Assembly: GCA_005223375.1 (NCBI GenBank)
Contig: RXOD01005062.1
Coordinates: 1-16,134, forward strand
Reading direction: 5' to 3'
DNA: 16,134 nt
Source of the DNA: Amoebophrya sp. AT5.2
Lineage: Eukaryota > Sar > Dinophyceae > Syndiniales > Amoebophryaceae
Position 1 is the stretch's first letter. Each line of letters opens with the position of its first letter. This document shows, piece by piece, positions 1 to 8,900 of the stretch. A program made the translations under genes and the position numbers. The notes under the pieces were generated by a model that was given only the letters and a program-made list of their open reading frames with translations, was not told the origin of the DNA and searched no databases.

Positions 1-395
1 CTGTTGGTGATCGTGCGGACGTCCGCGGGGGGCACCAACTGCAACGCGAGCATTCATCACGTCAAGCGACCCACAAGGATGTTGGAAACGTGACGAGAGA
101 AGCGTCCTCCGGAACGGCGGAGCAGATCCAGTTCCACGACGCGTACTATCCGGATAGCGCACAGTCTCAGTCTCCAGCACCTGCGACTGCGAGGACAGCT
201 GGGGGAATGAGTCCGAGTGCGAGCAGCGCTATATCGCGGCCGCCCGGGCGACTACCTACAAAACCTGAGGCCAGCCGATCCGGCCTCTCCTCGTCCTCGC
301 CGTGGTCCGCCGCTCCTCTGGAAGAGCTTCCGAAACAGCCACTGGGCCGCACGCTGAGCTTCCGCCGCTTTAGGACTTGCGTAGTGCTGTTGTAG
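1..395 (+). CDS. 3' end of an unrecognised protein (5' truncated by window edge)
   Basis: A frame with codons starting at base 3 is open from the window edge to a TAG at 393-395 and gives the last 130 residues of a protein. The first part carries a stretch reading AEQIQFHDAYYPDSAQS, followed by a Pro/Ser/Ala/Arg-rich, probably disordered tail ending in FRRFRTCVVLL. Codons in the central part end mostly in G or C, as in the confident genes downstream. The overlapping minus-strand frames are Arg/Gly-rich and look like shadows. No in-frame ATG lies upstream within the window, so the true start, and possibly a splice junction, is outside. A competing + frame from base 1 stops at 91-93 and would give only about 30 residues. 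I recognise no domain. The Cys near the C-terminus sits five residues from the end, so it is not a CaaX box. Confidence 0.5.
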   Translation, partial: VGDRADVRGGHQLQREHSSRQATHKDVGNVTREASSGTAEQIQFHDAYYPDSAQSQSPAPATARTAGGMSPSASSAISRPPGRLPTKPEASRSGLSSSSPWSAAPLEELPKQPLGRTLSFRRFRTCVVLL

Positions 396-989
396 ATGAA
401 GTATGTTTGCACTTTTCCAGCTGCTTGCCACTCTCACTCACTCTCAGAGTTCGTGTCCGCATCGCTGTCATTCGTTCTTCTTCTGCGTCTGCAGCGAGGT
501 CAAGGTATTGCAGAGCCGATCACGTAGTTCGCGTGACGACTTTTATCAACACAACTCCCGTGCGGCACTGACAAGGGTCCATGCAACATGATCCACCGAC
601 GCACCCTAACTCAACCTGCTGTTCGTGTTCATCCACCCTGACGAGGCTGACCTTGTTGCCTCTGCCGGCGCTCGGCTGGTGGCTCTGGCTGTCTGTGATA
701 GTGATGTCTACTGAGAGTTGTTGTTGTGAGAGGTACATCGATATTCAAGCTGAAAGCGCAAAAGTCTTTTTTAAGATGAACGTCGAGACAGGGGGCGGAG
801 ACTGCGAAATTCAATGAACGCCGAACTGAGACTAAAGACGACCGCGGAAAGAAGAGCAGCTGCAGGGAAAAATCGTGTAGTATCAGGTCGTCACGGTCAG
901 CTGCTCATTGTCAATGCTACAGTCAGAGAGAAAATCAGGATCGTAACCACGTTGATGTAATGGATACTGCTGTGGCGAGAAATCCAGAT

Positions 990-1013
990 CCACTTCTATT
1001 TTCATCTACTCAG
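990..1013 (+). promoter_or_regulatory. Candidate (trans-)splice acceptor for the PH-like gene
   Basis: A pyrimidine-rich run ending in TTTCATCTACTCAG lies 60 bases upstream of the ATG at 1074. It has the form of a eukaryotic 3' splice acceptor. In dinoflagellates most mRNAs receive a 22-base spliced leader at such sites. Use here is inferred. No leader-RNA gene or upstream exon is visible in the window, so a cis-intron end cannot be excluded. Confidence 0.35.
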
Positions 1014-1059
1014 GTCCTCGTTGAACAACGAACAAGAAAAAAGGAAAAACAATAAAAAA

Positions 1060-1071
1060 ATGCGAAGCTAG
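1060..1071 (+). promoter_or_regulatory. Minimal upstream ORF (ATG + 2 codons + stop)
   Basis: The leader contains ATGCGAAGCTAG, a three-codon ORF (Met-Arg-Ser-stop) whose stop ends two bases before the main ATG at 1074. It follows an A-rich run at 1029-1059. If transcription or trans-splicing begins upstream (for example at 1013), ribosomes would meet this ORF first and would have to leak past it or reinitiate. This is seen directly; a regulatory effect is inferred. Confidence 0.4.
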
Positions 1072-1073
1072 TA

Positions 1074-2777
1074 ATGTCGTGGTGGTCTCCTTGGGCGGCG
1101 TCGGCGGAGCGCGCAGCGTGTTGCGCGACTGCCGCCTGTGGGCGCGAGGAGTACGTTCTGTCTCCCTTCGATTCCGACCACTATTACACTCCGAATGCGT
1201 CCCCCCTCTACCCAGCACAGGGGGCGTCCGCCGGAGCAGGCACGACTACCCGTTCCGGGCCGCTGAAAATGCTGAGCAATCTGACGTCTGCGTCCCGGTC
1301 CACGTCGAAGGATTCGGCTTCGGGCGCGGTGGAGGTGTTTGGAAAGCACGAGAAGAACCAGAATCTTTCGCACTCGAAGTCCTCCACCGTCCCCTCAACC
1401 GACGACGACGCGAGCGCGTCGACCGGGGTTGCGCGAACGACGATTCGGGGCGGCCATGTAAACGCCCGCTATGCAAAACCGCCCCCAGCAGGGGCCGCGA
1501 CGACGTCTTTTTGTACGCCGCGCAACATGATGCTGGCGCCGCCGGAAGAGCTATGCTGCACTGGCGTCCCCTACGGGTCGATACCGGCTGGACCTGGCGG
1601 TGGTGCTACCGATGCGAATCTGCTTCCCACGGGAACTAGCGGACGGAAAAACTCGTTCGTGGGGATGACGGCGGCAGTAACAGAGGGACGCTCCCTGCCA
1701 GGAACAGGCCCAGGAACAGGATTGGCTGCCGTCGCAAGCGCAGCCTCTGCGTCGTCTGCCGGACCAAATTCCGGCTTTGCTCGGTCCCGCGCTAGCTTCT
1801 ACGACCCAGGTGTGGCAGCGGCAGCATCCTTTGAAAGTCACGAGCTTGGCCGGCTGCTTCTGCCGCCCAGCATGAACGGAGCTTGCCCCGACGTGCCTCT
1901 CGCGTTTCTTCCGATTCCGTCCCCGACTGACGCACTTCCGCCATCGAATCTTCCCAGAAAAACCTCTGAAGACGAACTACGCACAGAAAAACGCAAAGTA
2001 CTCCTGGGAATGTACCGCGACTTCGTTGCGCAAACGGTGCTCCACGGCGGCGCGACTCTGGACCGTGTCAGCAGCGGGGGCCAATCCTACTACCAGCGCA
2101 AGCCCGTGGTTGTTTCCCTTGCGGCGTCGTCCCCCCGCGAGCCCGACGATATCAAGTACCTACGGCTGGACGAGTCCGACGGCCGCTTAGTCGAGTTTCC
2201 GCTCAGGGCGATCTCGGACATCTACAGACTTCAAAAACAAAACCTCAACCTCAACACCCAGCAGCGCAGCGTGGATAGTTTTAGTTTCGTGGACAACATC
2301 GTGGTGGTGGAGTTTCTGAAGCGCAAGCTCGCGTTTGCGTTCGCAGATTCGCAGCAGTGCCAGAAATTCATCGCGTGTCTGAACTGCGTAATTAAGGGAA
2401 GCGCGGACGGCTCGCTGAAGAGGGGGGTCGCGGAGAGCAAAACCCTCCTGAAGAAAACGGAAACTGGCGGGGGTGCCTCGTTTTGGGGTCGCCTGATGGA
2501 CAACACGCTGTGGTCGGCGCTTTCGTTGGCATCCTTCCCGCAGATCGCGCAGGAGGAGGGCGGGCCAACGACGTCGTACAACACCAATGCAGCAGCGCAG
2601 CCATCGCACAGTGTTGAGTACCGGGGTGAAAGAGGGCCAGAAGTAGAGATCGAAGTACTAAATCATGTGGAGGGACAGGAGACTGCTCCTGTTGCGAAGC
2701 GGGGGAGCGCAGACGAGGAGGTCGCGGGCATGCAGACGAGCAGAAAGATATCGATCAGCAAAAAAAGTGTCCGCTAG
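1074..2777 (+). CDS. PH-like (ISP-like) domain protein with long disordered N-terminus
   Basis: A 567-aa protein. The start is the first ATG after an in-frame TAA at 1053-1055. Residues 1-300 are Ser/Ala/Gly/Pro-rich and probably disordered. Residues about 311-441 form a folded domain: it opens with GMYRDFV and continues with beta-strand-like runs KYLRL, RLVEFPLRAISDIYR, NIVVVEFL and KLAFAFAD. It closes with a helix QQCQKFIACLNCVI. This order of strands plus a final helix, with an RDFV opening, resembles the PH-like fold of apicomplexan ISP proteins, which sit on the inner membrane complex. Unlike ISPs there is no Gly at position 2 for myristoylation, although the N-terminus has a CC pair at 16-17 and the linker another at 161-162. 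The C-terminal 125 residues are low complexity and end in basic SRKISISKKSVR. No intron is needed. The PH-like fold is moderately supported; membership of the ISP family is tentative. Confidence 0.75.
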   Translation: MSWWSPWAASAERAACCATAACGREEYVLSPFDSDHYYTPNASPLYPAQGASAGAGTTTRSGPLKMLSNLTSASRSTSKDSASGAVEVFGKHEKNQNLSHSKSSTVPSTDDDASASTGVARTTIRGGHVNARYAKPPPAGAATTSFCTPRNMMLAPPEELCCTGVPYGSIPAGPGGGATDANLLPTGTSGRKNSFVGMTAAVTEGRSLPGTGPGTGLAAVASAASASSAGPNSGFARSRASFYDPGVAAAASFESHELGRLLLPPSMNGACPDVPLAFLPIPSPTDALPPSNLPRKTSEDELRTEKRKVLLGMYRDFVAQTVLHGGATLDRVSSGGQSYYQRKPVVVSLAASSPREPDDIKYLRLDESDGRLVEFPLRAISDIYRLQKQNLNLNTQQRSVDSFSFVDNIVVVEFLKRKLAFAFADSQQCQKFIACLNCVIKGSADGSLKRGVAESKTLLKKTETGGGASFWGRLMDNTLWSALSLASFPQIAQEEGGPTTSYNTNAAAQPSHSVEYRGERGPEVEIEVLNHVEGQETAPVAKRGSADEEVAGMQTSRKISISKKSVR

Positions 2778-3658
2778 AGGTGGACTTGTCGTGAGCCTCA
2801 AAGAAAATCAAATGAAGTATTCATGCACGTACGGTGGTCACTGCCAATTTATTTAAATAAGAAGTAAGAAACGGAGTCTATATGCCACACCTCCGAGACC
2901 ATGAGGTCCTCGACTACCATCATCAAGGGCACAGTTTCAATCGATCAAATGCACAAGAAATCGCGCACTTGAGCACGGGCGCGCCAGGAGCAGACCACTG
3001 ACATGCTGAAATAAACATTTTGGACGTAGGTATGTGCATAGCGCGGTTGGCGCTTCATCTGAGGCTGAGATGTATACCAGTAATGCACTCTCTGTGCGAG
3101 ATTGGCTATGGCGCCCGGAGCGCGGTATACCGATCATTCCACAGTGCGTGGCGAGGCGCGCCGAAAACGACCTATGCATTAAACTGCGACCGCGAGGGCA
3201 TGGTCGCGACAGTGCCAGTGACTTGTCGGTTGAAGCAACACACCACGGAGTGTACGATAAAGATAATCTAAATTCTTTATAATTTCGGAAATAACGTATC
3301 TCGTCAATGTTGTGCTTCTGATTGACAGTAGTAGTTGGTCGATTCGCGAGCCTTGCCCACAACCACACGACATCGACGAGCGTCGACGACAGTGCTTGCT
3401 GCAGCTTGTGAGAGGAAAAGTAGAGAGAGCGCCTTCGCGTTCGCCCTCGTGGTCTGCACCGACGCAGCTTGCTTGTACTACGATGCACCTACTTTTTTAG
3501 CATTAAAGTCAATGTCAAACTCAAAAGAAAGACGAGGAACTAGTACGTCGTAGTCAGTAACTCAGGCGCCGGCGTCGCCCCCGCCGCCGCGAGGAGCTCG
3601 AATCTATCATAGTGTAGATTTAATCTCCAACTCCACATCAGCATCACGGTAAACCTGG
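2778..3658. other. Intergenic spacer with a patch of small inverted repeats
   Basis: About 0.9 kb without a supported gene. The first part is AT-rich 3' UTR-like sequence (ATTTATTTAAATAAG near 2850). Bases 3040-3230 are GC-richer and carry several short perfect inverted repeats: CATCT/AGATG around 3060, the palindrome CGGTATACCG at 3123-3132, GCGACC/GGTCGC at 3186-3207, and CGACA/TGTCG just after. A 183-codon minus-strand frame spans 2937-3488 but has no clear codon bias or recognisable motif. Bases 3270-3300 are strongly AT-rich. The patch could be a structured RNA, a decayed transposon-like piece or chance. Confidence 0.4.
3622..3641 (+). promoter_or_regulatory. Candidate (trans-)splice acceptor for the helical scaffold gene
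   Basis: TAATCTCCAACTCCACATCAG is a pyrimidine/A-rich run ending in AG at 3640-3641. It lies 77 bases before the ATG at 3718 and 18 bases before an upstream ATG at 3659. It is a plausible leader-addition site, but weaker than the one before the PH-like gene. Confidence 0.25.
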
Positions 3659-3704
3659 ATGTTGGTGAGCGCGAAAACACACACTGGCTTCAAATTTCGT
3701 AAAG
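3659..3704 (+). other. Possible alternative first exon of the scaffold gene
   Basis: An ATG at 3659 opens 15 codons (MLVSAKTHTGFKFRK) plus one base, followed at once by a perfect GTAAGT donor at 3705. An acceptor GGTCAG ends at 3790. Removing 3705-3790 (86 bases) joins this exon in frame to the scaffold protein at its WRKINKTPEQ stretch. Without splicing, the same ATG gives a 64-codon ORF (to 3853) that overlaps the main start at 3718 in another frame. Either an alternative N-terminus or an inhibitory overlapping uORF is possible. The arithmetic is exact; use is inferred. Confidence 0.3.
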
Positions 3705-3717
3705 GTAAGTACTCATC

Positions 3718-6700
3718 ATGCGCCGCGGTGTGTCCAATGGTCGTCCGATTTCCCCGGACAAGGCCACGCAGGTCCATCAGGGCCGGTCAGGTTGGCGTAA
3801 AATTAACAAAACGCCCGAGCAGTTGCTGCTTGAGGCGCGGGTGCAGTATTTGAAGGACCGGATTGACGAGGGGCTGCTTCACTACAGCTCGCCGGCGACA
3901 CAGGATCGCGGATGGAAAATTCTGCACAACATCGCGGAGGAGCATCTAGCAGGTACCGCTGGGTTTGGGTTACTTAATTCACCAACGCAGGCAAAAACGT
4001 TGAAAGAGAAACCGTGTAGACATCACGCAGGCAGTTTTTCCCACTTCACTTCTTCCTTGTTCCAAGAGGTGGAGGTTCTCCCGGTACGACATTTATTCTT
4101 TTATCTCTGGCACGATGCGCAGGCCTGCCGTGCTCCTTCTGGCATACCACCAATAAACCAAAAATTGAACAATCCATGCATCTCAATGATGAATCGCCCC
4201 ACCTGCAGACGACACGCTTTGGATTTTCCTGCATCTGGTCTTTCTCTCGAAGGAGGTGCAGAAGCGAAAGTGGGGCCGCATGAACCTTCGTGAGAAGTAC
4301 GAGCGGCACTTGGCTGCGCTTGACGAGATTTCCATCCGGAAGGAGCTGAATGTGCGCGAAAAGCGTTCCTTGTCCTTCCTCTGGCTTTTTCCGCCGATCT
4401 GCGAGTGTTGTCCGCGGGAACTGCTGGAGAAGCCGGCCTTCCACAGGCTCGTGCTGGACGGGTTTTTAACTGATCCGGACGGAACCTTGGCCGCGCGCGT
4501 GCTTTGCGAGGGTTTCGTGATTCTGAACCGCTGCTACCCGGGGGAGACCGACTCGGCGTCGAACTCTCGGAAGCGGAACCTGAACAACGCCACGACCACG
4601 TGGAGCGTCATCATCTACCACCGCTTTTGCCGGCCCATCTTCCAGGCCATCACGCTTTGCCCAGCGCCGCTGCCGATCGTCGGGGGCGCCGGTGCTGGGC
4701 AGCAGCAGCAGCACCGGCCCGGCAGTCCGCCGGTTCGGGCGCCGCCAGGGTCTTCCTCCGCTTCGCTGCGACCTCCCCGTGCGCAGTCCGCCGCCTCCCT
4801 GCTTCGCAGCTCCACCCGGCCTTCCGGGCGCATCAGCCCGATCCGCGCGCGGAACCTGCGCAGCCCCCGCGGGGACGAAGCTCTGGACACGATCACGCCC
4901 ACGCGATTGCACCACGAGCAGCTGGAGCTCCAATGCTGGAACGGCTCGCTCGCACTGATTTGCCTGACGCGGGAGCTGCTGCTTCAGTACTCCGTTGACA
5001 CGACGCGCACGCCGCAACTGCGGGAGCTCCTGATGGAGAACGCGTGCTGCGTGTACGACAACCTGACGCAAGTGTCCGACGCCTTCCGGAAAAAAATCCT
5101 GGCGGACGTCGGAGAGGCGGGAGCGGCTGGTGCTGTCGGGGACGTCAAGGAGGGGGACGAGGACAACTTTAACGCCACAACACGGTCGTTCGTACTGGAA
5201 AACAACCGCATTTCCAACTCCAGCATGACGCGGGGACGCATGCACAAGCCGTCTTCCAATTGCACGCTGGGGATGAAGAAGCCCGGACCCGGCACGACCC
5301 GGTCCGCGAAGAAGCAGGCAGTGTTTGAAAAGAAGATGCAGTCGATCGCGCAGCTGGGGCTGCTTCACTGCGTGGGGCAGTACCTGGCCGCCTACCTGTG
5401 GCCCCGGCGGTACTTATTGCAGATTGCCGCGATTTGCGTGCACATTTGCCGCAAAGCGGGAAAGTACACGCGGGATTTGTGCGTCGTAGCGTGCGTGTGC
5501 CTGACGCACTGCGGGAGTTTTTTGATGCTGCAGGCTGCGACGGGGGACGAAGCCGACACGAAGAAGCGGCTGCGGGACAACGAGCTGCGGGACGCGGAAA
5601 AGGCGCGGAGGAGGAGCAGTGGCCGGGGCAGTTTCAACGCGAGCAGGACCGGATTTGGAGACGAAGACGGTGAAGAAGATTTGCAGGGCAGAAACGATTA
5701 CGGCAACAACTACCTCTCAAACAATTGGGAAGACTTGGCGATGCAGAATCACGCGGCGTGCGTCGGGGAAGATTGCCTTGCCAACATTCTGCCGGACCAT
5801 GTATTGAGCCCAAGGGCAGCGGCCGCGCAGGATGTTGACGGGGATTTCGCAAGGCACCGCGGAAACGCCAGCTCGTTCCACCGCGGCCCCGACGACAGTC
5901 CACCGCGCGAGGCGGCTGGGTCTCAGGGTGGTGATTTCTGTTCGGACGACGGCGTAGAGATCATTGACCGCTCGCGCTACGGGAACCGCCGCGAACGCGG
6001 CCCTTCGACGACCGAGGATCGAGGATATCCAAACGAGCAGGTGGGAGGCAGCTCCGGGTCCGACTCTCGACGAAGAAAGGGCGGTGGAAACTACAAACAA
6101 GCAGCGGCAGCGGACGACAACAAGCGCCAGCCCCGCCAGCTCGAGGACGAATCCGTGGAGTTGTTGCTGCAGCTGGCGCCGGTGGTACAGTCACTGATGA
6201 AGCCGGAAACGAACCCCGACTTATTTCAGCACATGCGCGGTGAAGCGGACGGCCGGCTCCGGAAGTGCGTCGACAGCTGCTATGGCAGTTGGAAGCTCCT
6301 GGAGGGAGAGAGGAAAAAGCGGCGGGACGCGGCGAAGAAGAAAATGACAGATCCGGTGGACGAAGACTATGAAGTCGGTGAGTTCGACGTTTTGGACGAC
6401 AGCTGCGTTGCTGGCGGGCGTGGTGGGGCCGGCAGCTCGTTGAACAGGACGCAGGACGGCCGGCATGTGCTGCCCGAAAACCTGGAGGATGCAGCTGACT
6501 CTGACGATGAGGACGTGGACCCCGTAACCGGCAAGCGCAGCCCGAGCAGCAGCATCTTCGCGATTTCGCGCCACGGCAGCTCGAACGTGCGGCAGCGCGC
6601 AGGGGGAGGGAGTGTAAGTGCGCAGAAAAATAGCTTCCAGAAGAAGATAACGAACGAGTGCTTCTCGATGCGCACCGCTATGGACAACCTGATCGCGGGC

Positions 6701-8266
6701 TGCGAGCCGCTGTCGCCACTGCTCTTCGGCGACGGACCACGGACCGACGGCAATATCTACCTCGATGCTGATAGCCGCGTCGTCGAGGGTGTTGGTGGAG
6801 GTGGTGGCGACGATCCGGGCATCGCCGGGGCTGGTGGGACCACTACAGCAGCCCTGAGGCGCAGCAGTCTGATGAACAACTCCTCCTCAAATAACGCGAC
6901 TCGGAAGACGCTGCGTTTTGACCTGGAGGGAAACGGGGACAACTCCGAGGCGGGTCAGCAGGGCGACGGTGTTGTTTCGTATCAGTTGCAGCGGTCTGCG
7001 TCCGCGGGCGCTTTTGGACCACCTCTAGCACGTAGTGGCTCTTCCAATTCCTTCGCGCGCACGCAGAAGCAATTTATCGCCCTGGACCCCTTGGACCCGG
7101 AGCTCGACTCGCCGCGGCTACGCCCGCCGTCCTCCCCGCCAACTAACAGGAACCAGCCACTGCCGCTGCATGGTCAGGCCGCGGGGGTGGACAACGAGCG
7201 CCTGAGCGACGATGCGGACGGCGATCCAGCGAGACGAGATGGAGGGGAGAGCGACCGCGGAGAGGGAGAAGACAGACGCAAGAAAATCGTGGACGACCCG
7301 GAGAGCAGACGGCGGATCCGGCCTCTTTCGCCCCGATTGGTGAAAACGTCCCCAAGTAACAGAAAAACCAAAGCCAGCACGCGAAGCCAGATTGAAAGGG
7401 CCGAAGCAGGGGCCATGAGTCCGCGCGGGGGCGGTGCAGGATGTGGCGAGGGAAGACCACATGGTCAACATGGTATTGACAAGACACCGATGGAGAAGAT
7501 CCGCGCATGCATACAGGGCGGAGTTGTGGATGAAGCCTTTGCCCTGGTTCTTCAGTACGGGCATGAGGAGATGCTCTTCCAGTTCCTGGAGGAGCTGGAG
7601 TTGCACAAAAAGCTAACGCAGCAGATGCTGGAGGAGGAGCAAAGTGAAGTCATGCGGAACGCGACGAACTCGTCACCAGTGGGGAGGCAGCTCGGGGATC
7701 GGGATCGCGGTATGGACGGGGATGCGGGCGGGAAAGAACGGCTTGTTTCCGACGTGAGTGCGCAGGACTGGAACAGGACTCTGAACCCACTGGGAGATCG
7801 GGAGCAGCAGGAGCGAGCTGCGCTGCGCTACCCACAGAAACAGCCCGCGGAGGAGAAGTTCCCACTCGCGATAAACCAGAGGAGAACCATCGGCAAGATG
7901 CTGGCGCAAATACTCCGCCGCGAAGTGAACAAGTGCTGCAGCAAACTCAGCCGCTCGCGGTCCGCGGGCAGCCTCGCTTCGACGAGGGCGTCGTCCGGAG
8001 GTGGACGTTCCTTCTCGCGGGGTTACCAAATTGCATACGAGCGTGAGGAAGAGGCGACGAGGAAGAAACTGGAGCTGGCGGCGCGGTTTCTACCTGACTA
8101 TGTGGTGATGAGCAAAGACGTTGTGCCCGGGGTCGAGGCCTTTGCACAGGCGGACGACACGAAAACGCTGCAGCTGATACGCGACACGTGTTTGCGAGGG
8201 TGCGAGATCTTCGACCTGCGCGAAATCTTGACGAAAGTGTACGCGAAAGTAACGCCGCACTTCTGA
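3718..8266 (+). CDS. Large helical-repeat scaffold protein, two exons, function unknown
   Basis: With the intron 3953-4208 removed the frame gives 1430 aa and a TGA at 8264-8266. The start ATG at 3718 is the first after an in-frame TAA at 3706. Helical blocks lie at about residues 15-230, 310-380 and 450-525. The last contains hydrophobic runs such as YLLQIAAICVHICRKAGKYT, more like packed ARM/HEAT-type helices than membrane spans. Residues about 525-1170 are acidic, Gly/Ser/Arg-rich linkers with only small helical islands (for example SVELLLQLAPVVQSLM). From about 1173 a helical C-terminal region begins (KIRACIQGGVVDEAFALVLQ), and a second block spans 1290-1430. An alpha-helical N-terminus, a long linker and a 'G-x-x-DEAF'-like C-terminal helical domain recall SPIRAL2/TORTIFOLIA microtubule proteins or EDC4-type decapping scaffolds. 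I cannot distinguish these and do not assign a function. Confidence 0.75.
3953..4208 (+). other. Predicted phase-1 GT-AG intron in the scaffold gene
   Basis: Exon 1 ends CATCTAGCAG before GTACCG at 3953. The acceptor CCCCACCTGCAG ends at 4208. The joined codon is GAC, and the frame then runs open for 4 kb. Reading through without splicing ends at a TGA at 4291-4293, after 191 residues. A stop at 4190-4192 in the downstream frame shows that exon 2 cannot begin earlier. A second acceptor with a better pyrimidine tract (TCTTTCTCTCGAAG, ending 4252) gives the wrong frame with this GT donor. It would need an exon 1 end at 3951, that is, a non-canonical GG donor. The intron contains a perfect palindrome GCAGGCCTGC at 4119-4128 and three GCAGGC motifs. 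Confidence 0.55.
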
Positions 8267-8553
8267 GAAAAGATGTAGAGTATGTCGAATGGATGCATCT
8301 GTTGTGATCGCGATGCCGCGAATGGTCCACTTACTTTCGGAGCGGTCACCCGCAGGGATATGCGCACGATATGAAAGTGCGGCTGCCTGCTTCCTGAGTG
8401 TCACTATCTGTCTTCTCGAGAGTCTGCTCCAACCGCTTACTCGTCGAAGTTGATTGCTTCGGTAATATCCTTCTACTCCTAGTACGTACTTACATCGGTC
8501 AGCAGGCTGCTGCCATTCATCGCACGAATTGATTGGCGAGAAGAGTTGTGTTG

Positions 8554-8562
8554 TTTTTTTTT
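8554..8562 (+). promoter_or_regulatory. T9 tract, possible core promoter element
   Basis: A run of nine T lies about 340 bases upstream of the ATG at 8901. T-rich (TTTT) motifs have been reported in place of TATA boxes at dinoflagellate promoters. The link here is inference; a plain homopolymer or a 3'-end signal of the upstream gene is equally possible. Confidence 0.2.
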
Positions 8563-8707
8563 GCGGGTTCAGAGGTCTTTCGTCCAAATAGAAATCAATG
8601 TATGATTCCAGGAGGTGGATGAGCCTTAGGCTTAGTGCCTTTATGTGGACGCGTAGGCGGAGCGCCGCGACCCCGACCGCGTTTGTCCACTTATATCTAT
8701 CAGTATC

Positions 8708-8783
8708 AATCTATCAATCTCTCTCCATTTTGTCAGTGTAGCTAAACCTTGGCCTTTCTCCCTCTGTGCACTATCTTCTACAG
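8708..8783 (+). promoter_or_regulatory. Candidate (trans-)splice acceptors for the unknown 759-aa gene
   Basis: Two good pyrimidine-rich acceptors precede this gene: ATCTCTCTCCATTTTGTCAG ending 8736, and a CTTTCTCCCTCTGTG run ending in CTTCTACAG at 8783. A weaker one, CTCCTGGTAATCCATCGGAG, ends at 8890 only ten bases before the ATG. Which is used is not visible from sequence. Confidence 0.3.
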
Positions 8784-8900
8784 ACCGTTCGCATGATGCA
8801 CCTTGCCCATAGCTTTTTCGCACGCTCCTGAGCCTGACGCTAGCGGTGTATTGCTTTTGCCTTCATCCGTCTCCTGGTAATCCATCGGAGCCATCTGAAA

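Larger units (their letters stand above)
396..1073. other. Intergenic spacer / UTRs upstream of the PH-like gene
   Basis: This 678-base stretch holds only short overlapping frames on both strands (60-80 codons) with mixed codon endings and no recognisable motif. It presumably contains the 3' UTR of the left-edge gene and the promoter and leader of the next one. The last part becomes pyrimidine-rich (991-1013) and then A-rich (1029-1060), as expected for a splice acceptor and a short 5' leader. I see no tRNA or other structured RNA signature in it. Confidence 0.5.
8267..8900. other. Intergenic spacer between scaffold gene and unknown gene
   Basis: A 634-base stretch without a supported gene; the minus-strand frames here are extensions of shadows. 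Visible elements are a T9 tract at 8554-8562, an 11-base near-palindrome AGCCTTAGGCT at 8622-8632, and pyrimidine-rich runs ending in AG at 8736, 8783 and 8890. Upstream ATGs occur at 8792 and 8795, so the choice of acceptor decides whether the leader carries them. Confidence 0.5.

Noticed and set aside
1079..1639. 186-codon + frame overlapping the start of the PH-like gene
   Set aside because: A different frame inside the 567-aa gene; Arg/Gly-rich, with no link to a domain. The 1074 frame continues into a folded domain.
2937..3488. 183-codon minus-strand frame in the spacer
   Set aside because: Not opposite a gene, so considered more carefully, but codon endings are mixed, there is no recognisable domain, and it is full of small inverted repeats. 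Not supported as a CDS without transcript data.
4180..4194. Box C-like ATGATGA inside the scaffold intron, suggesting an intronic snoRNA
   Set aside because: It sits near the 3' end of the intron with no box D after it and no terminal stem; chance match.
4466..5368. 300-codon minus-strand frame
   Set aside because: Opposite the scaffold gene exon 2; Arg/Gly/Pro-rich with no motif.
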